A stretch of 49,404 nt of DNA, taken from contig JAVBLA010000034.1 of assembly GCA_031553775.1 (NCBI GenBank), positions 1 through 49,404 of the forward strand, read 5' to 3'. Of this stretch, positions 1 to 6,467 are shown piece by piece. The translations under genes and the position numbers were made by a program. A model generated the notes under the pieces. It did not search any database. It was not told where the DNA came from and saw only the letters and a program-made list of their open reading frames with translations. Positions within the stretch are counted from its first letter, which is position 1. Each line of letters starts with the position of its first letter. This DNA is from JAISFI01 sp031553775. Lineage in GTDB: Bacteria > Bacteroidota > Bacteroidia > Bacteroidales > Azobacteroidaceae.

Positions 1-102
1 GCGGAATCATTTAATGCTAAAATCAAAGCCTTTAGAGGACAGTTCCGAGGGGTTGGGGATATTAAGTTTTTTATGTATCGGTTGGCGATGCTATATTCAT
101 GA
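1..102 (+). CDS. Transposase, C-terminal end only (cut by window edge)
   Basis: The frame is open from the first base to TGA at 100-102 and encodes 33 residues beginning AESFNAKIKAFRGQFRG and ending in FFMYRLAMLYS. The ESFNAK.KAFR.Q.RG pattern is typical of the extreme C-terminus of DDE transposases of the ISL3/ISAon1 type common in Bacteroidales. Only the tail is visible, so neither completeness nor activity can be judged. The element's right end should lie between here and the tRNA-Ser terminator. The family assignment is from memory of the motif and is tentative. Confidence 0.6.
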   Translation, partial: AESFNAKIKAFRGQFRGVGDIKFFMYRLAMLYS

Positions 103-124
103 TATGTGAGGGGAAATCCACCGG

Positions 125-156
125 GAAAATCCGCTGATCCGAAAATCCGCTGATCC
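125..156. repeat. Tandem duplication of a 16-bp unit near the IS end
   Basis: Two perfect head-to-tail copies of GAAAATCCGCTGATCC lie at 125-140 and 141-156, just after the transposase stop. They may be part of the right end of the insertion sequence, for example transposase binding sites or terminal repeat. The left end is outside the window, so this cannot be confirmed. Confidence 0.6.
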
Positions 157-194
157 GTTTTGGTTAGCACCACCCCACCCAAAAGCATAAAAAA

Positions 195-224
195 AAGCAG
201 CTACAATATTTCTTGTAACTGCTT
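195..224 (-). terminator. Rho-independent terminator of tRNA-Ser
   Basis: Read on the minus strand, AAGCAG-t-TACAA pairs with TTGTA-c-CTGCTT across a 6-nt loop and is followed by a run of Ts (the A run at 189-196 on the plus strand). It lies just downstream of the tRNA-Ser 3' end. The arm sequence closely resembles the terminator of tRNA-Asn at 28571-28607. Confidence 0.75.
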
Positions 225-240
225 ATTTTTTAGTAATTTG

Positions 241-328
241 CGGAAAGGAAGGGATTCGAACCCCCGGTACAGTTTTGCCGTACACACGCTTTCCAAGCGT
301 GCCTCTTAAACCACTCGAGCACCTTTCC
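241..328 (-). tRNA. tRNA-Ser (anticodon GGA)
   Basis: The minus strand folds as a class II tRNA of 88 nt. The acceptor GGAAAGG pairs with CCTTTCC, the discriminator is G, and the T arm has the TTCGAAT loop. The long variable arm typical of Ser is present, and the anticodon stem ACGCTT-GGA-AAGCGT gives anticodon GGA, reading UCC/UCU. No CCA is encoded at the 3' end. A TAnnTTTG box lies 23 bp upstream and a hairpin terminator lies downstream, so it appears to be a single-gene transcript. Confidence 0.96.
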
Positions 329-351
329 TGATACTTGTGTTAAAAGCGTGG

Positions 352-359
352 CAAAGGTA
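352..359 (-). promoter_or_regulatory. -7 box of tRNA-Ser promoter
   Basis: The minus strand reads TACCTTTG, matching the Bacteroidetes primary sigma -7 consensus TAnnTTTG, at a suitable distance upstream of the tRNA-Ser 5' end at 328. Confidence 0.6.
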
Positions 360-431
360 AAGTATTTCCGGGAATTAAACAAGGAAAAAGGAAAAGATTG
401 TCGATCTTTTTTTGTCCCGGTGAATATTTTT

Positions 432-439
432 TATCTTTG
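432..439 (+). promoter_or_regulatory. -7 box upstream of dgkA
   Basis: TATCTTTG matches TAnnTTTG, 36 bp before the dgkA ATG. A TTTG at 411-414 could serve as the -33 element, although the 17-bp spacing is slightly short. Confidence 0.55.
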
Positions 440-475
440 TGCTCTTGCCTGTGAATGGGCTTAAATTTATGATTT

Positions 476-853
476 ATGAAATCATCTCCCTTTAAGAAAC
501 AATCCCGGTTGGGCAGTTTCGGTGCGGCTTTCCGGGGACTGAAGATCCTTTTTCTGAATGAAAAGAATTTCAGGATTCATTCGGTATTTGCTTTGCTGGC
601 GGTCGCGGCTTGTGCTTTTCTTCAGGTGACGGCTACCGAATGGCTTATTGTGTTGATCTTGATCGCTCTGGTTTTATCGGCTGAGGCGATTAACACCTGC
701 TTCGAATATCTATGTGACTTGGTTTCCCCGGGATATCATCCTCTGGTTGCCAGAATTAAGGATATTGCTGCGGGAATGGTGCTTTTTATGGCAATTATTG
801 CCGTAATTACAGGTTGTATCATTTTTATCCCTTATATATGGTTGCTAGTATAA
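476..853 (+). CDS. dgkA: Diacylglycerol/undecaprenol kinase, DgkA family
   Basis: This is a 125-residue integral membrane kinase of the prokaryotic DgkA family, which phosphorylates diacylglycerol or undecaprenol with ATP. After a basic, cytoplasmic N-terminus (SFGAAFRGLKILFLNEKNFRIH) come three hydrophobic segments at about residues 35-52, 56-72 and 99-123. The family signature is present between the second and third: EAINTCFEYLCDLV followed by the KDIAAG motif that carries the catalytic and metal-binding carboxylates. Length matches the family. It overlaps the next gene by 16 bp. That gene encodes a PAP2 phosphatase, so the pair could set the lipid phosphate or undecaprenyl phosphate balance. 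Whether the substrate is diacylglycerol or undecaprenol is not decided by sequence. Confidence 0.92.
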   Translation: MKSSPFKKQSRLGSFGAAFRGLKILFLNEKNFRIHSVFALLAVAACAFLQVTATEWLIVLILIALVLSAEAINTCFEYLCDLVSPGYHPLVARIKDIAAGMVLFMAIIAVITGCIIFIPYIWLLV

Positions 854-1596
854 AGGCTATCCTCTTAGGCTTGCTATTCTACCCCTTCCTCCTTTGTGCG
901 GAGGTTTCTGTAGATGATTCCCTGCAGATTTCTCTTTATCCTGAAACAACTGAAGGCTTGAAGTTTTCACCTAAGCAGTTAATTATACCTGGAGTATTGA
1001 TCGGTATGGGAGTATATGGAACCATCGATGGACGGTTGGATAAAGAAGTCCGAGACCAAGCGCTTCGCTGGAATGGAAATACTCATATAGATGATGTGCT
1101 AACGCTTGTACCGGGTGCCTCTATCTATTTATTGGATTGGTGTGGCGTACGTAGCAAACATAATTTTTTAGATAAAACCGTAATAACTGCCACTTCGGCA
1201 ATGCTGACTATAGGGACTGTTTATCTTCTCAAATATACTACTTCGGTGGAACGGCCCGATAAGAGTGACTATCATTCCTTTCCGTCTAACCATACGGCGG
1301 TTGCATTTGCCGGAGCGGAGTTGTTGCGGCAGGAATATGGAGATCGTTCCATTTGGTATGGAATAGCCGGTTATAGTGTGGCTGCCTGTACAGGATTTTT
1401 TCGTGTTTATAACAATAAGCACTGGCTGTCTGATGTATTGACCGGTGCCGGAATTGGGATACTGAGTACCCAGGCAGCATACTGGCTGTATCCTTCCATC
1501 CGGAATTTGTATGGTAAAAATGGAAACAGCCAGCTAACAGTTCTTCCTTTTGCTTCTTCTAACGGATTCGGAATCAGTTTATCTGCAGGTTTTTAG
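838..1596 (+). CDS. PAP2-superfamily membrane-associated phosphatase
   Basis: This 252-residue protein has a hydrophobic N-terminal signal or anchor (MVASIKAILLGLLFYPF). The three PAP2 motifs are present: KYTTSVERP near residues 131-139, the PSNHT variant of PSGH near 149-154, and RVYNNKHWLSDVLTG near 188-202, whose His and Asp complete the active site. Such enzymes remove phosphate from lipid phosphates such as phosphatidate, undecaprenyl diphosphate or lipid A. I chose ATG 838, inside the end of dgkA, over the TTG at 814 because it starts the signal peptide directly. The overlap implies translational coupling with the kinase. The C-terminal approximately 30 residues (LTVLPFASSNGFGISLSAGF) look like an outer-membrane-type beta strand and are unusual for PAP2. 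Confidence 0.88.
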   Translation: MVASIKAILLGLLFYPFLLCAEVSVDDSLQISLYPETTEGLKFSPKQLIIPGVLIGMGVYGTIDGRLDKEVRDQALRWNGNTHIDDVLTLVPGASIYLLDWCGVRSKHNFLDKTVITATSAMLTIGTVYLLKYTTSVERPDKSDYHSFPSNHTAVAFAGAELLRQEYGDRSIWYGIAGYSVAACTGFFRVYNNKHWLSDVLTGAGIGILSTQAAYWLYPSIRNLYGKNGNSQLTVLPFASSNGFGISLSAGF

Positions 1597-1611
1597 ACTT
1601 TTTTAGATATT

Positions 1612-2736
1612 TTAGACCCTCTGTTTGTTTAACCTGTAAATTCCTCCCGGAACACATTCAATGATGCCTTTCATCTCCATCTCAAACAGGAGGGGAGTCA
1701 AGCGGTTGACCGGCTTATCTGTCCGGATGGTCAACAGGTTGAGTTGCAAATCTTCGCAGGTCAGGATGTCGTATATTTGTTGTTCTTCTTCCGTCAGGTC
1801 AGGGAAAATACTCATTTGTAGGTTTGCGCAACTGTTGTGGGTGCCGCTTTCGTTCCAGCACAATGTCCGGATGATATCTTCCGCACTTTCTACCAATGCA
1901 GCTTTGTTTTCTTTGATCAGTTTATTGCATCCCCGGGAGTAGGCAGATGTGATTTTCCCGGGAACACTCAAGACATCTTTTCCATAAGAAAATGCAATTT
2001 CCGCCGTTATGAGCGCCCCTCCTTTGTCCGCCGATTCTATTACCAGTGTACAATCGGAGATACCGGCTACGATCCTGTTCCGTTTGACAAAATTCTGTCG
2101 GTCTGGATTGGTTTCGCTGATGAAGTCGGTTAATAAACCTCCGTTTTGCAGCATATTGAGGGCAATGTTCCTGTGTTGTGACGGGTAAATCCGATCCAGT
2201 CCATGCGCGAGAACTGCTACTGTTTTTAACCCCGATTTCAGAGCCGCTTTATGTGCTGCGATATCGATGCCGTATGCTAATCCGCTGACAACCAGTAGAT
2301 CCGGGTAAGTGGCTGCTAATTCTGCTGTAATTTGATCGACGGTTTCTTTGCCATATTCTGTGGCATGGCGGGTTCCTACGATGCTGATGATTTTAGAGGA
2401 ATTCAAACAGTTATCTCCTTTATAATAAAGAAGGATAGGAGAATCGATGCATTCTTTCATCCGTTTCGGATATGCTTCATCCGATACAAAAAGTGTTTGG
2501 ATACGGTTTTTTTGGATGAAATTGATTTCCCGCTCGGCGCGCAGAAGTATTTCCGGATCCTTTAAAGAATCCGCCAACCGGGGAGTAATGCCCGGAAGCC
2601 GTTCCAAAAGTCGTTTTTTCTCTGTAAAGAGGATCTCAATATGGTCTACTGACTGGATCAGTTGTTTGGCGATAATGTCGCCGATTCCCCTGGCTAGTGT
2701 CAGGGCAATTTGGTAGAGGAGATTTTGGTCTTGCAT
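1612..2736 (-). CDS. dprA: DNA-processing protein DprA/Smf
   Basis: This 374-residue protein loads RecA onto incoming single-stranded DNA during transformation. The N-terminal helix-hairpin-helix/SAM-like part covers about residues 1-70. The Rossmann-like DprA core runs from about 110 to 300 and shows SIVGTRHATEYG, VVSGLAYGIDIAAHKAAL, FVKRNRIVAGIS and the GGALITAEIAFSYGKDV.SVPG segment. The C-terminal approximately 60 residues form the expected winged-helix domain. Length matches the full family architecture. It faces the PAP2 gene convergently with only 15 bp between the stops. Confidence 0.96.
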   Translation of the reverse strand: MQDQNLLYQIALTLARGIGDIIAKQLIQSVDHIEILFTEKKRLLERLPGITPRLADSLKDPEILLRAEREINFIQKNRIQTLFVSDEAYPKRMKECIDSPILLYYKGDNCLNSSKIISIVGTRHATEYGKETVDQITAELAATYPDLLVVSGLAYGIDIAAHKAALKSGLKTVAVLAHGLDRIYPSQHRNIALNMLQNGGLLTDFISETNPDRQNFVKRNRIVAGISDCTLVIESADKGGALITAEIAFSYGKDVLSVPGKITSAYSRGCNKLIKENKAALVESAEDIIRTLCWNESGTHNSCANLQMSIFPDLTEEEQQIYDILTCEDLQLNLLTIRTDKPVNRLTPLLFEMEMKGIIECVPGGIYRLNKQRV

Positions 2737-2743
2737 TTTTTTT

Positions 2744-2895
2744 AGTTAAGAGTTAAGAGTTAAGAGTTGAATTGTGAAATCCGGTAGAGGAGTTCTTTTA
2801 GATTAAGAGCCTTGGAGATGATGGAGCACCAGGGATTCGAGGAATCCCAACTTTTAATTGGCTAAGGCCGATCTAACGATTCTTAACTCTTAACT
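2744..2895. repeat. Composite intergenic repeat: 7-bp arrays flanking palindrome GGGATTCGAGGAATCCC
   Basis: Three copies of TTAAGAG at 2744-2768 are followed by the 17-bp palindrome at 2832-2848. After it come inverted 7-mer-like units (CTTTTAA, then TCTTAACTCTTAACT) running into the stop of the next gene. The same plan recurs at 13270-13370 with palindrome GGGATTCGAAGAATCCC. It could act as a terminator or processing hairpin, or be a small non-autonomous repeat. The function is unknown. Confidence 0.6.
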
Positions 2896-3286
2896 TATTT
2901 GTCAGTTCATCAAAGAATTCACCGCGGGTAAGTTTGCCGTTTTGAACAACTACGGTTTCCACTTTTCCGCGGGTACAGAGTTTCTCGTCTTTTTCCCGGT
3001 AGATATTCTGTTCGAAGACTAAGCGGGGACCTTCTTTTTTCATATTCAGCCGCGAGATGAATGTGTCTCCGGCGGTCAGAGCGGATTTGTACTGGATGTC
3101 GACACGCGATACAACGGCATCGATTCCCTGCTTGTGCATATTGGCGAATGTGTCGCCTAAACTTTCCAGAAATTCATGACGGGTATGCTCCATATAATGC
3201 TGGTAATTCGCGTTGTTCACGATTCCCTGCAGGTCGCATTCATAGTCGCGGACTTTCATTCGAATCTCAAAAATATAATCTTTCAT
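2873..3286 (-). CDS. Acyl-CoA thioesterase, hot-dog fold (4HBT/YbgC-FadM type)
   Basis: This 137-residue single hot-dog domain protein probably hydrolyses an acyl-CoA thioester in the cytoplasm. The N-terminal motif VRDYECDLQGIVNNANYQHY and the following EHTRHEFL match the 4HBT catalytic region. Asp22 sits at the active-site position, with NNANY in place of the usual HNxxY. The SRVDIQYKSALTAGDTF segment is the conserved second strand region. The physiological acyl group cannot be read from sequence. The last residues (LRVKNR) are encoded by a 7-bp-period repeat that overlaps the stop codon, so the original C-terminus was probably altered by that repeat. Confidence 0.88.
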   Translation of the reverse strand: MKDYIFEIRMKVRDYECDLQGIVNNANYQHYMEHTRHEFLESLGDTFANMHKQGIDAVVSRVDIQYKSALTAGDTFISRLNMKKEGPRLVFEQNIYREKDEKLCTRGKVETVVVQNGKLTRGEFFDELTNKLRVKNR

Positions 3287-3290
3287 AAAT

Positions 3291-3314
3291 AATTGAAAAT
3301 TGAGAATTGAAAAT
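3291..3314. repeat. A/T-rich 7-bp-period array (TTGARAA type)
   Basis: AATTGAAAATTGAGAATTGA and the adjoining bases form head-to-tail TTGARAA units directly upstream of the thioesterase start. A degenerate inverted counterpart lies near 3338-3358. The same family occurs at 10854-10949, 31723-31753 and 40783-40815. Confidence 0.7.
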
Positions 3315-3360
3315 GATGAAAATACTGATTACAATTTTTTAATTATTAATTTTCGATTCT

Positions 3361-4611
3361 CTATTTATCGGATTGTTTTTCCAGTTTGAACAATTTATCC
3401 GAGGGCCGTATCTTTTCGTCTATCCGGATGGAGAAATATTCTCCTTTGACGGTTTTTTCGACGGGTTTCAGTTCTACTCTTATTTCGTCGACGGTATGGA
3501 ATACGGCTCCTGTAGTGGGTCCGGTAACCAGGATTTTATCTCCTACCTGTAATGATTGCGTTTCCATCAGGAATTCGGCGACCCGGATATTGGAGAAATA
3601 TTTGATGGCTTTGCCGATATACACTTTCTTTTCGGTGGCTTCCGATCCGTAATTGCTGCTCCATTCCCCGAGGCGTTGTCCGAGGTAATATCCGTTCCAG
3701 AATCCCCGGTTGAATACACGTTTCAGGCGCTCGTCCCATGCTGAGATTTTATCTTCTGAGTAGGAGCCATCGCAATAGGCTTTGACGGCTTCTTTGTAAC
3801 ATTCGGTTACTGTCCGTACATATTCCGGTCCCCGGGCGCGTCCTTCAATTTTGAATACCCGTACACCCGCATCCATCATCCGGTTCATGAAATGAATGGT
3901 TTTCAGGTCTTTGGGCGACATGATATATTGGTTGTCGATTTCCAGCTCGATATCGGTTTCCTTGTCTTTGACGATATATCCCCGGCGGCAGATCTGGTAG
4001 CAGGCTCCCCGGTTCGCGGAAGTGTTCATCTCATGCAGACTCAGGTAGCATTTACCGGAGACAGCCATGCACAGGGCGCCATGACAGAACATTTCTATCC
4101 GGATCAGTTCTCCACCCGGTCCTTTGATCTGTTCTTGCTCTATATGTTTGTAGATGAAAGCTACCTGCTCAAGATTCAATTCCCGAGCAAGTACTACGAC
4201 ATCGGCGAATTGGGCATAAAATTTGAGCGCTTCCGCATTAGAGATGTTTAGTTGAGTGGATAAATGCACTTCCACCCCAATGCTGCGGGCGTATGCCATA
4301 GCAGCGACATCGGCTGCGATAATTGCAGAAATACCGGCTTCTTTGGCAGCATCGATAATCTGTTGCATCCGGGTAATATCGTTGTCGTAAATAATCGTGT
4401 TGACGGTAAGATAACTTTTGATTCCGTTTGCTTTACAGATGCTGACGATTTCATGTAAATCGTCGATCGTAAAGTTATTTGAGGAACGGGAACGCATATT
4501 CAGTCCCTCTATCCCGAAATAGATGGAATCGGTTCCTCCCTGAATGGCCGCAGCTAAGGAGTCGTAGGAGCCTACCGGCGACATGATTTCATAGTTCTGT
4601 ATCTCTTTCAC
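3361..4611 (-). CDS. Peptidase U32 family protein (TrhP/YrrO-like tRNA hydroxylation type)
   Basis: This protein of about 416 residues belongs to the U32 collagenase-like family. Members studied in E. coli and Bacillus (TrhP, YrrN/O) take part in 5-hydroxyuridine formation in tRNA rather than proteolysis. Visible family features are EIMSPVGSYDSLAAAIQGG, YFGIEGLNMRSRSSNNF and the HLSTQLN strand. The cysteine cluster EMFCHGALCMAVSGKCYLS...GACYQICRRGY probably binds a metal or cluster, and DLKTIHFMNRMMDAGVRVFKIEGRARGPEYV follows. I prefer GTG 4611 as start. The family normally begins a few residues before the SPVGS motif, and a -7-like box lies at 4635-4642, inside the longer frame. ATG 4671 would add 20 residues. 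Confidence 0.85.
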   Translation of the reverse strand: MKEIQNYEIMSPVGSYDSLAAAIQGGTDSIYFGIEGLNMRSRSSNNFTIDDLHEIVSICKANGIKSYLTVNTIIYDNDITRMQQIIDAAKEAGISAIIAADVAAMAYARSIGVEVHLSTQLNISNAEALKFYAQFADVVVLARELNLEQVAFIYKHIEQEQIKGPGGELIRIEMFCHGALCMAVSGKCYLSLHEMNTSANRGACYQICRRGYIVKDKETDIELEIDNQYIMSPKDLKTIHFMNRMMDAGVRVFKIEGRARGPEYVRTVTECYKEAVKAYCDGSYSEDKISAWDERLKRVFNRGFWNGYYLGQRLGEWSSNYGSEATEKKVYIGKAIKYFSNIRVAEFLMETQSLQVGDKILVTGPTTGAVFHTVDEIRVELKPVEKTVKGEYFSIRIDEKIRPSDKLFKLEKQSDK

Positions 4612-4634
4612 GAAAATCAGTTTGAATGAGGTTG

Positions 4635-4642
4635 CAAATTTA
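4635..4642 (-). promoter_or_regulatory. -7 box for the U32 gene
   Basis: The minus strand reads TAAATTTG (TAnnTTTG consensus), 24 bp before GTG 4611. It lies inside the longer ATG-initiated frame, which favours the shorter start. Confidence 0.45.
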
Positions 4643-4758
4643 CTAAATAAATCTCTAACTTTGCCATTCAAACATCGAATATGCCCTTCTCAGATAGGTG
4701 ATACCCTGAGTTTATAAGGCGTATGACATCAATGCCGTAAGAATGTCGCAGGTAAACC

Positions 4759-4777
4759 GTTACAACCAATCAGTAAC
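4759..4777. promoter_or_regulatory. Candidate operator upstream of the XRE regulator
   Basis: The inverted pair GTTAC (4759-4763) and GTAAC (4773-4777) with a 9-bp spacer lies where the -33 element would be for the -7 box at 4784-4791. It could be an autoregulatory site for the downstream XRE protein. Support is only the symmetry and the position. Confidence 0.3.
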
Positions 4778-4783
4778 CTACTG

Positions 4784-4791
4784 TAATTTTG
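4784..4791 (+). promoter_or_regulatory. -7 box of the XRE-dusB unit
   Basis: TAATTTTG matches TAnnTTTG and lies 24 bp before ATG 4816. This supports that start over the upstream TTG at 4789. Confidence 0.5.
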
Positions 4792-4815
4792 GAGCGAATT
4801 CAAAATACTAAATTT

Positions 4816-5397
4816 ATGGAAACAATCGGAGAAAAAATTGCAGAGATCAGAAAAAGAAAAGGTTTGACCCAGGAAGAATTATCGGACAAGGCTCTCATCA
4901 ATTTGCGAACATTGCAACGGATCGAAAAAGGGGAAACTGAGCCCAGGGGACATACACTTCGTGTTCTCTGTGAGGAGTTGGATGTTAATATCGAAGATAT
5001 TCTGGATTATGGAAAGAAAGAAGACAAGCGCTTCCTGATTTATTTTCATTTGTCTGTCATTTTTGGAGTGGTTATCCCGTTTGGAGATATTATTGTACCT
5101 GCCATTTTATGGTTGACAAATAGAGATAGGATTATTTCTTTGAATGAGCAGGGAGTTAATGTGCTTAATTTTAGAATTTGCTGGGTGATTTTGATTTTTG
5201 CTACAGGAGTATTGTTGATGTTAGCAAAGTTACAACATTTTCCGGTAGCCGGAATAGGAAGCATGACAGGCATTGTACTGCTTTGTGCAACTAATATTCT
5301 GGTTACTGTATTATACCCTGTATTTGTGGCAATCTCGATTTATAAGAGAAAAACATTAAGAATGTATTATCCTGCCGGAATAAAGATTATCAGATAA
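4816..5397 (+). CDS. XRE-family regulator with C-terminal membrane domain (DUF4870-like)
   Basis: The 193-residue protein starts with a lambda-repressor-type helix-turn-helix at about residues 5-60 (IGEKIAEIRKRKGLTQEEL...LRTLQRIEKGETEPRG). Three hydrophobic segments follow, at about 75-100, 115-135 and 150-178, resembling the DUF4870/Tic20-like membrane domain. The arrangement implies a DNA-binding protein tethered to the inner membrane, perhaps sensing a membrane or envelope signal. No ligand or target can be read. It sits directly upstream of dusB with a 7-bp gap and may share its transcript. ATG 4816 is preferred because of the promoter box at 4784-4791. Confidence 0.8.
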   Translation: METIGEKIAEIRKRKGLTQEELSDKALINLRTLQRIEKGETEPRGHTLRVLCEELDVNIEDILDYGKKEDKRFLIYFHLSVIFGVVIPFGDIIVPAILWLTNRDRIISLNEQGVNVLNFRICWVILIFATGVLLMLAKLQHFPVAGIGSMTGIVLLCATNILVTVLYPVFVAISIYKRKTLRMYYPAGIKIIR

Positions 5398-5404
5398 ATT
5401 ATTG

Positions 5405-6388
5405 ATGAAAATAGGAAATGTAATTTTTGGAAAATATCCTGTCTTCCTGGCTCCCATGGAAGATGTCACCGATATCTCTTTTCGCCTGATGTGCAAACAG
5501 TTCGGGGCGGATATGGTTTATACCGAATTTGTTTCGAGCGATGCTTTGATTCGTCATGTAAATAAAACAAAAGCCAAACTGGAAGTAGCCGATGAAGAAC
5601 GTCCGGTGGTGATCCAGATCTATGGAAAAGATGCAGCCTCTATGGCTGAAGCGGCTCAAATTTGCGAAGAAGCTCGGCCGGATGTTATCGATATTAATTT
5701 TGGTTGCCCGGTGAAGAAAGTCGCCGGAAAAGGAGCGGGAGCAGGAATGCTCCGGAATCCGGAACTGATGCTGGAGATTACCAGGGCCGTGGTGGATGCC
5801 GTAAAAATTCCCGTTACGGTAAAAACCCGTTTAGGTTGGGATAATGATACTAAGATTATAGTAGATCTCGCAGAAAAATTGCAGGATTGCGGAATTGCCG
5901 CATTGGCGATTCATGGCCGAACCCGGGCACAAATGTACACCGGGGAGGCTGATTGGACGCTGATCGGTGAAGTGAAAAATAATCCCCGGATGCATATCCC
6001 GATTATCGGAAACGGAGATATCACTTCTCCTGAAAAATGTAAAAAAGCATTTAACGATTACGGAGTAGATGCCGTGATGATCGGCCGGGGCAGCATCGGC
6101 TGTCCCTGGATCTTTAGGGAAGTGAAGCATTATTTAAATAAGGGAGAAATCCTTCCTAAAGAATCTTTCGGATGGTACCTCGACATCCTTAAAAAACAAG
6201 TACTTCAAAGTGTGGAACGGTTGGATGAACGGAGAGGGATCCTTCATATCCGCAGGCATCTGGCGGTTACTCCTTTGTTTAAAGGTATCCCTGATTTTAA
6301 GTCTACCCGGGTTAAGATGTTACGGGCCGAAACGGTGGAGGAGTTGTTTGGAATTATAGGGGGAATAGAACTAAAAACTAAAAGTTAA
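5405..6388 (+). CDS. dusB: tRNA-dihydrouridine synthase, DusB type
   Basis: This 327-residue FMN enzyme reduces uridine to dihydrouridine in the tRNA D loop using NADPH. The TIM-barrel start FLAPMEDVTDISFR, the INFGCPVKKVAGKGAGAGML segment with the catalytic Cys near residue 101, KTRLGWD, IHGRTRAQMYTGEADW and IIGNGDI...VMIGRGSIGCPWIF are all typical of the DusB group. ATG 5405 follows the XRE stop by 7 bp; TTG 5402 is an unlikely alternative. The last residues (LKTKS) are encoded by an ACTAAAA repeat array that contains the stop codon. Confidence 0.95.
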   Translation: MKIGNVIFGKYPVFLAPMEDVTDISFRLMCKQFGADMVYTEFVSSDALIRHVNKTKAKLEVADEERPVVIQIYGKDAASMAEAAQICEEARPDVIDINFGCPVKKVAGKGAGAGMLRNPELMLEITRAVVDAVKIPVTVKTRLGWDNDTKIIVDLAEKLQDCGIAALAIHGRTRAQMYTGEADWTLIGEVKNNPRMHIPIIGNGDITSPEKCKKAFNDYGVDAVMIGRGSIGCPWIFREVKHYLNKGEILPKESFGWYLDILKKQVLQSVERLDERRGILHIRRHLAVTPLFKGIPDFKSTRVKMLRAETVEELFGIIGGIELKTKS

Positions 6389-6460
6389 AAACTAAAAATT
6401 TATACTTATATTCTGAAGATAATTCAAACTTTGTCAGTAGTTAATTTTTAGTTTTTAGTT
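6369..6460. repeat. Inverted pair of 7-bp-period arrays (ACTAAAA type) between dusB and radA
   Basis: ACTAAAA/GTTAAAA units run through 6370-6400 and face their inverse complement (TTTTTAGTTTTTAGTT) at 6445-6460. The two arms could pair as a long A/T hairpin. Because dusB and radA converge here, it may serve as a weak two-way terminator. The left arm contains the dusB stop codon. Confidence 0.65.
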
Positions 6461-6467
6461 CATTTAA

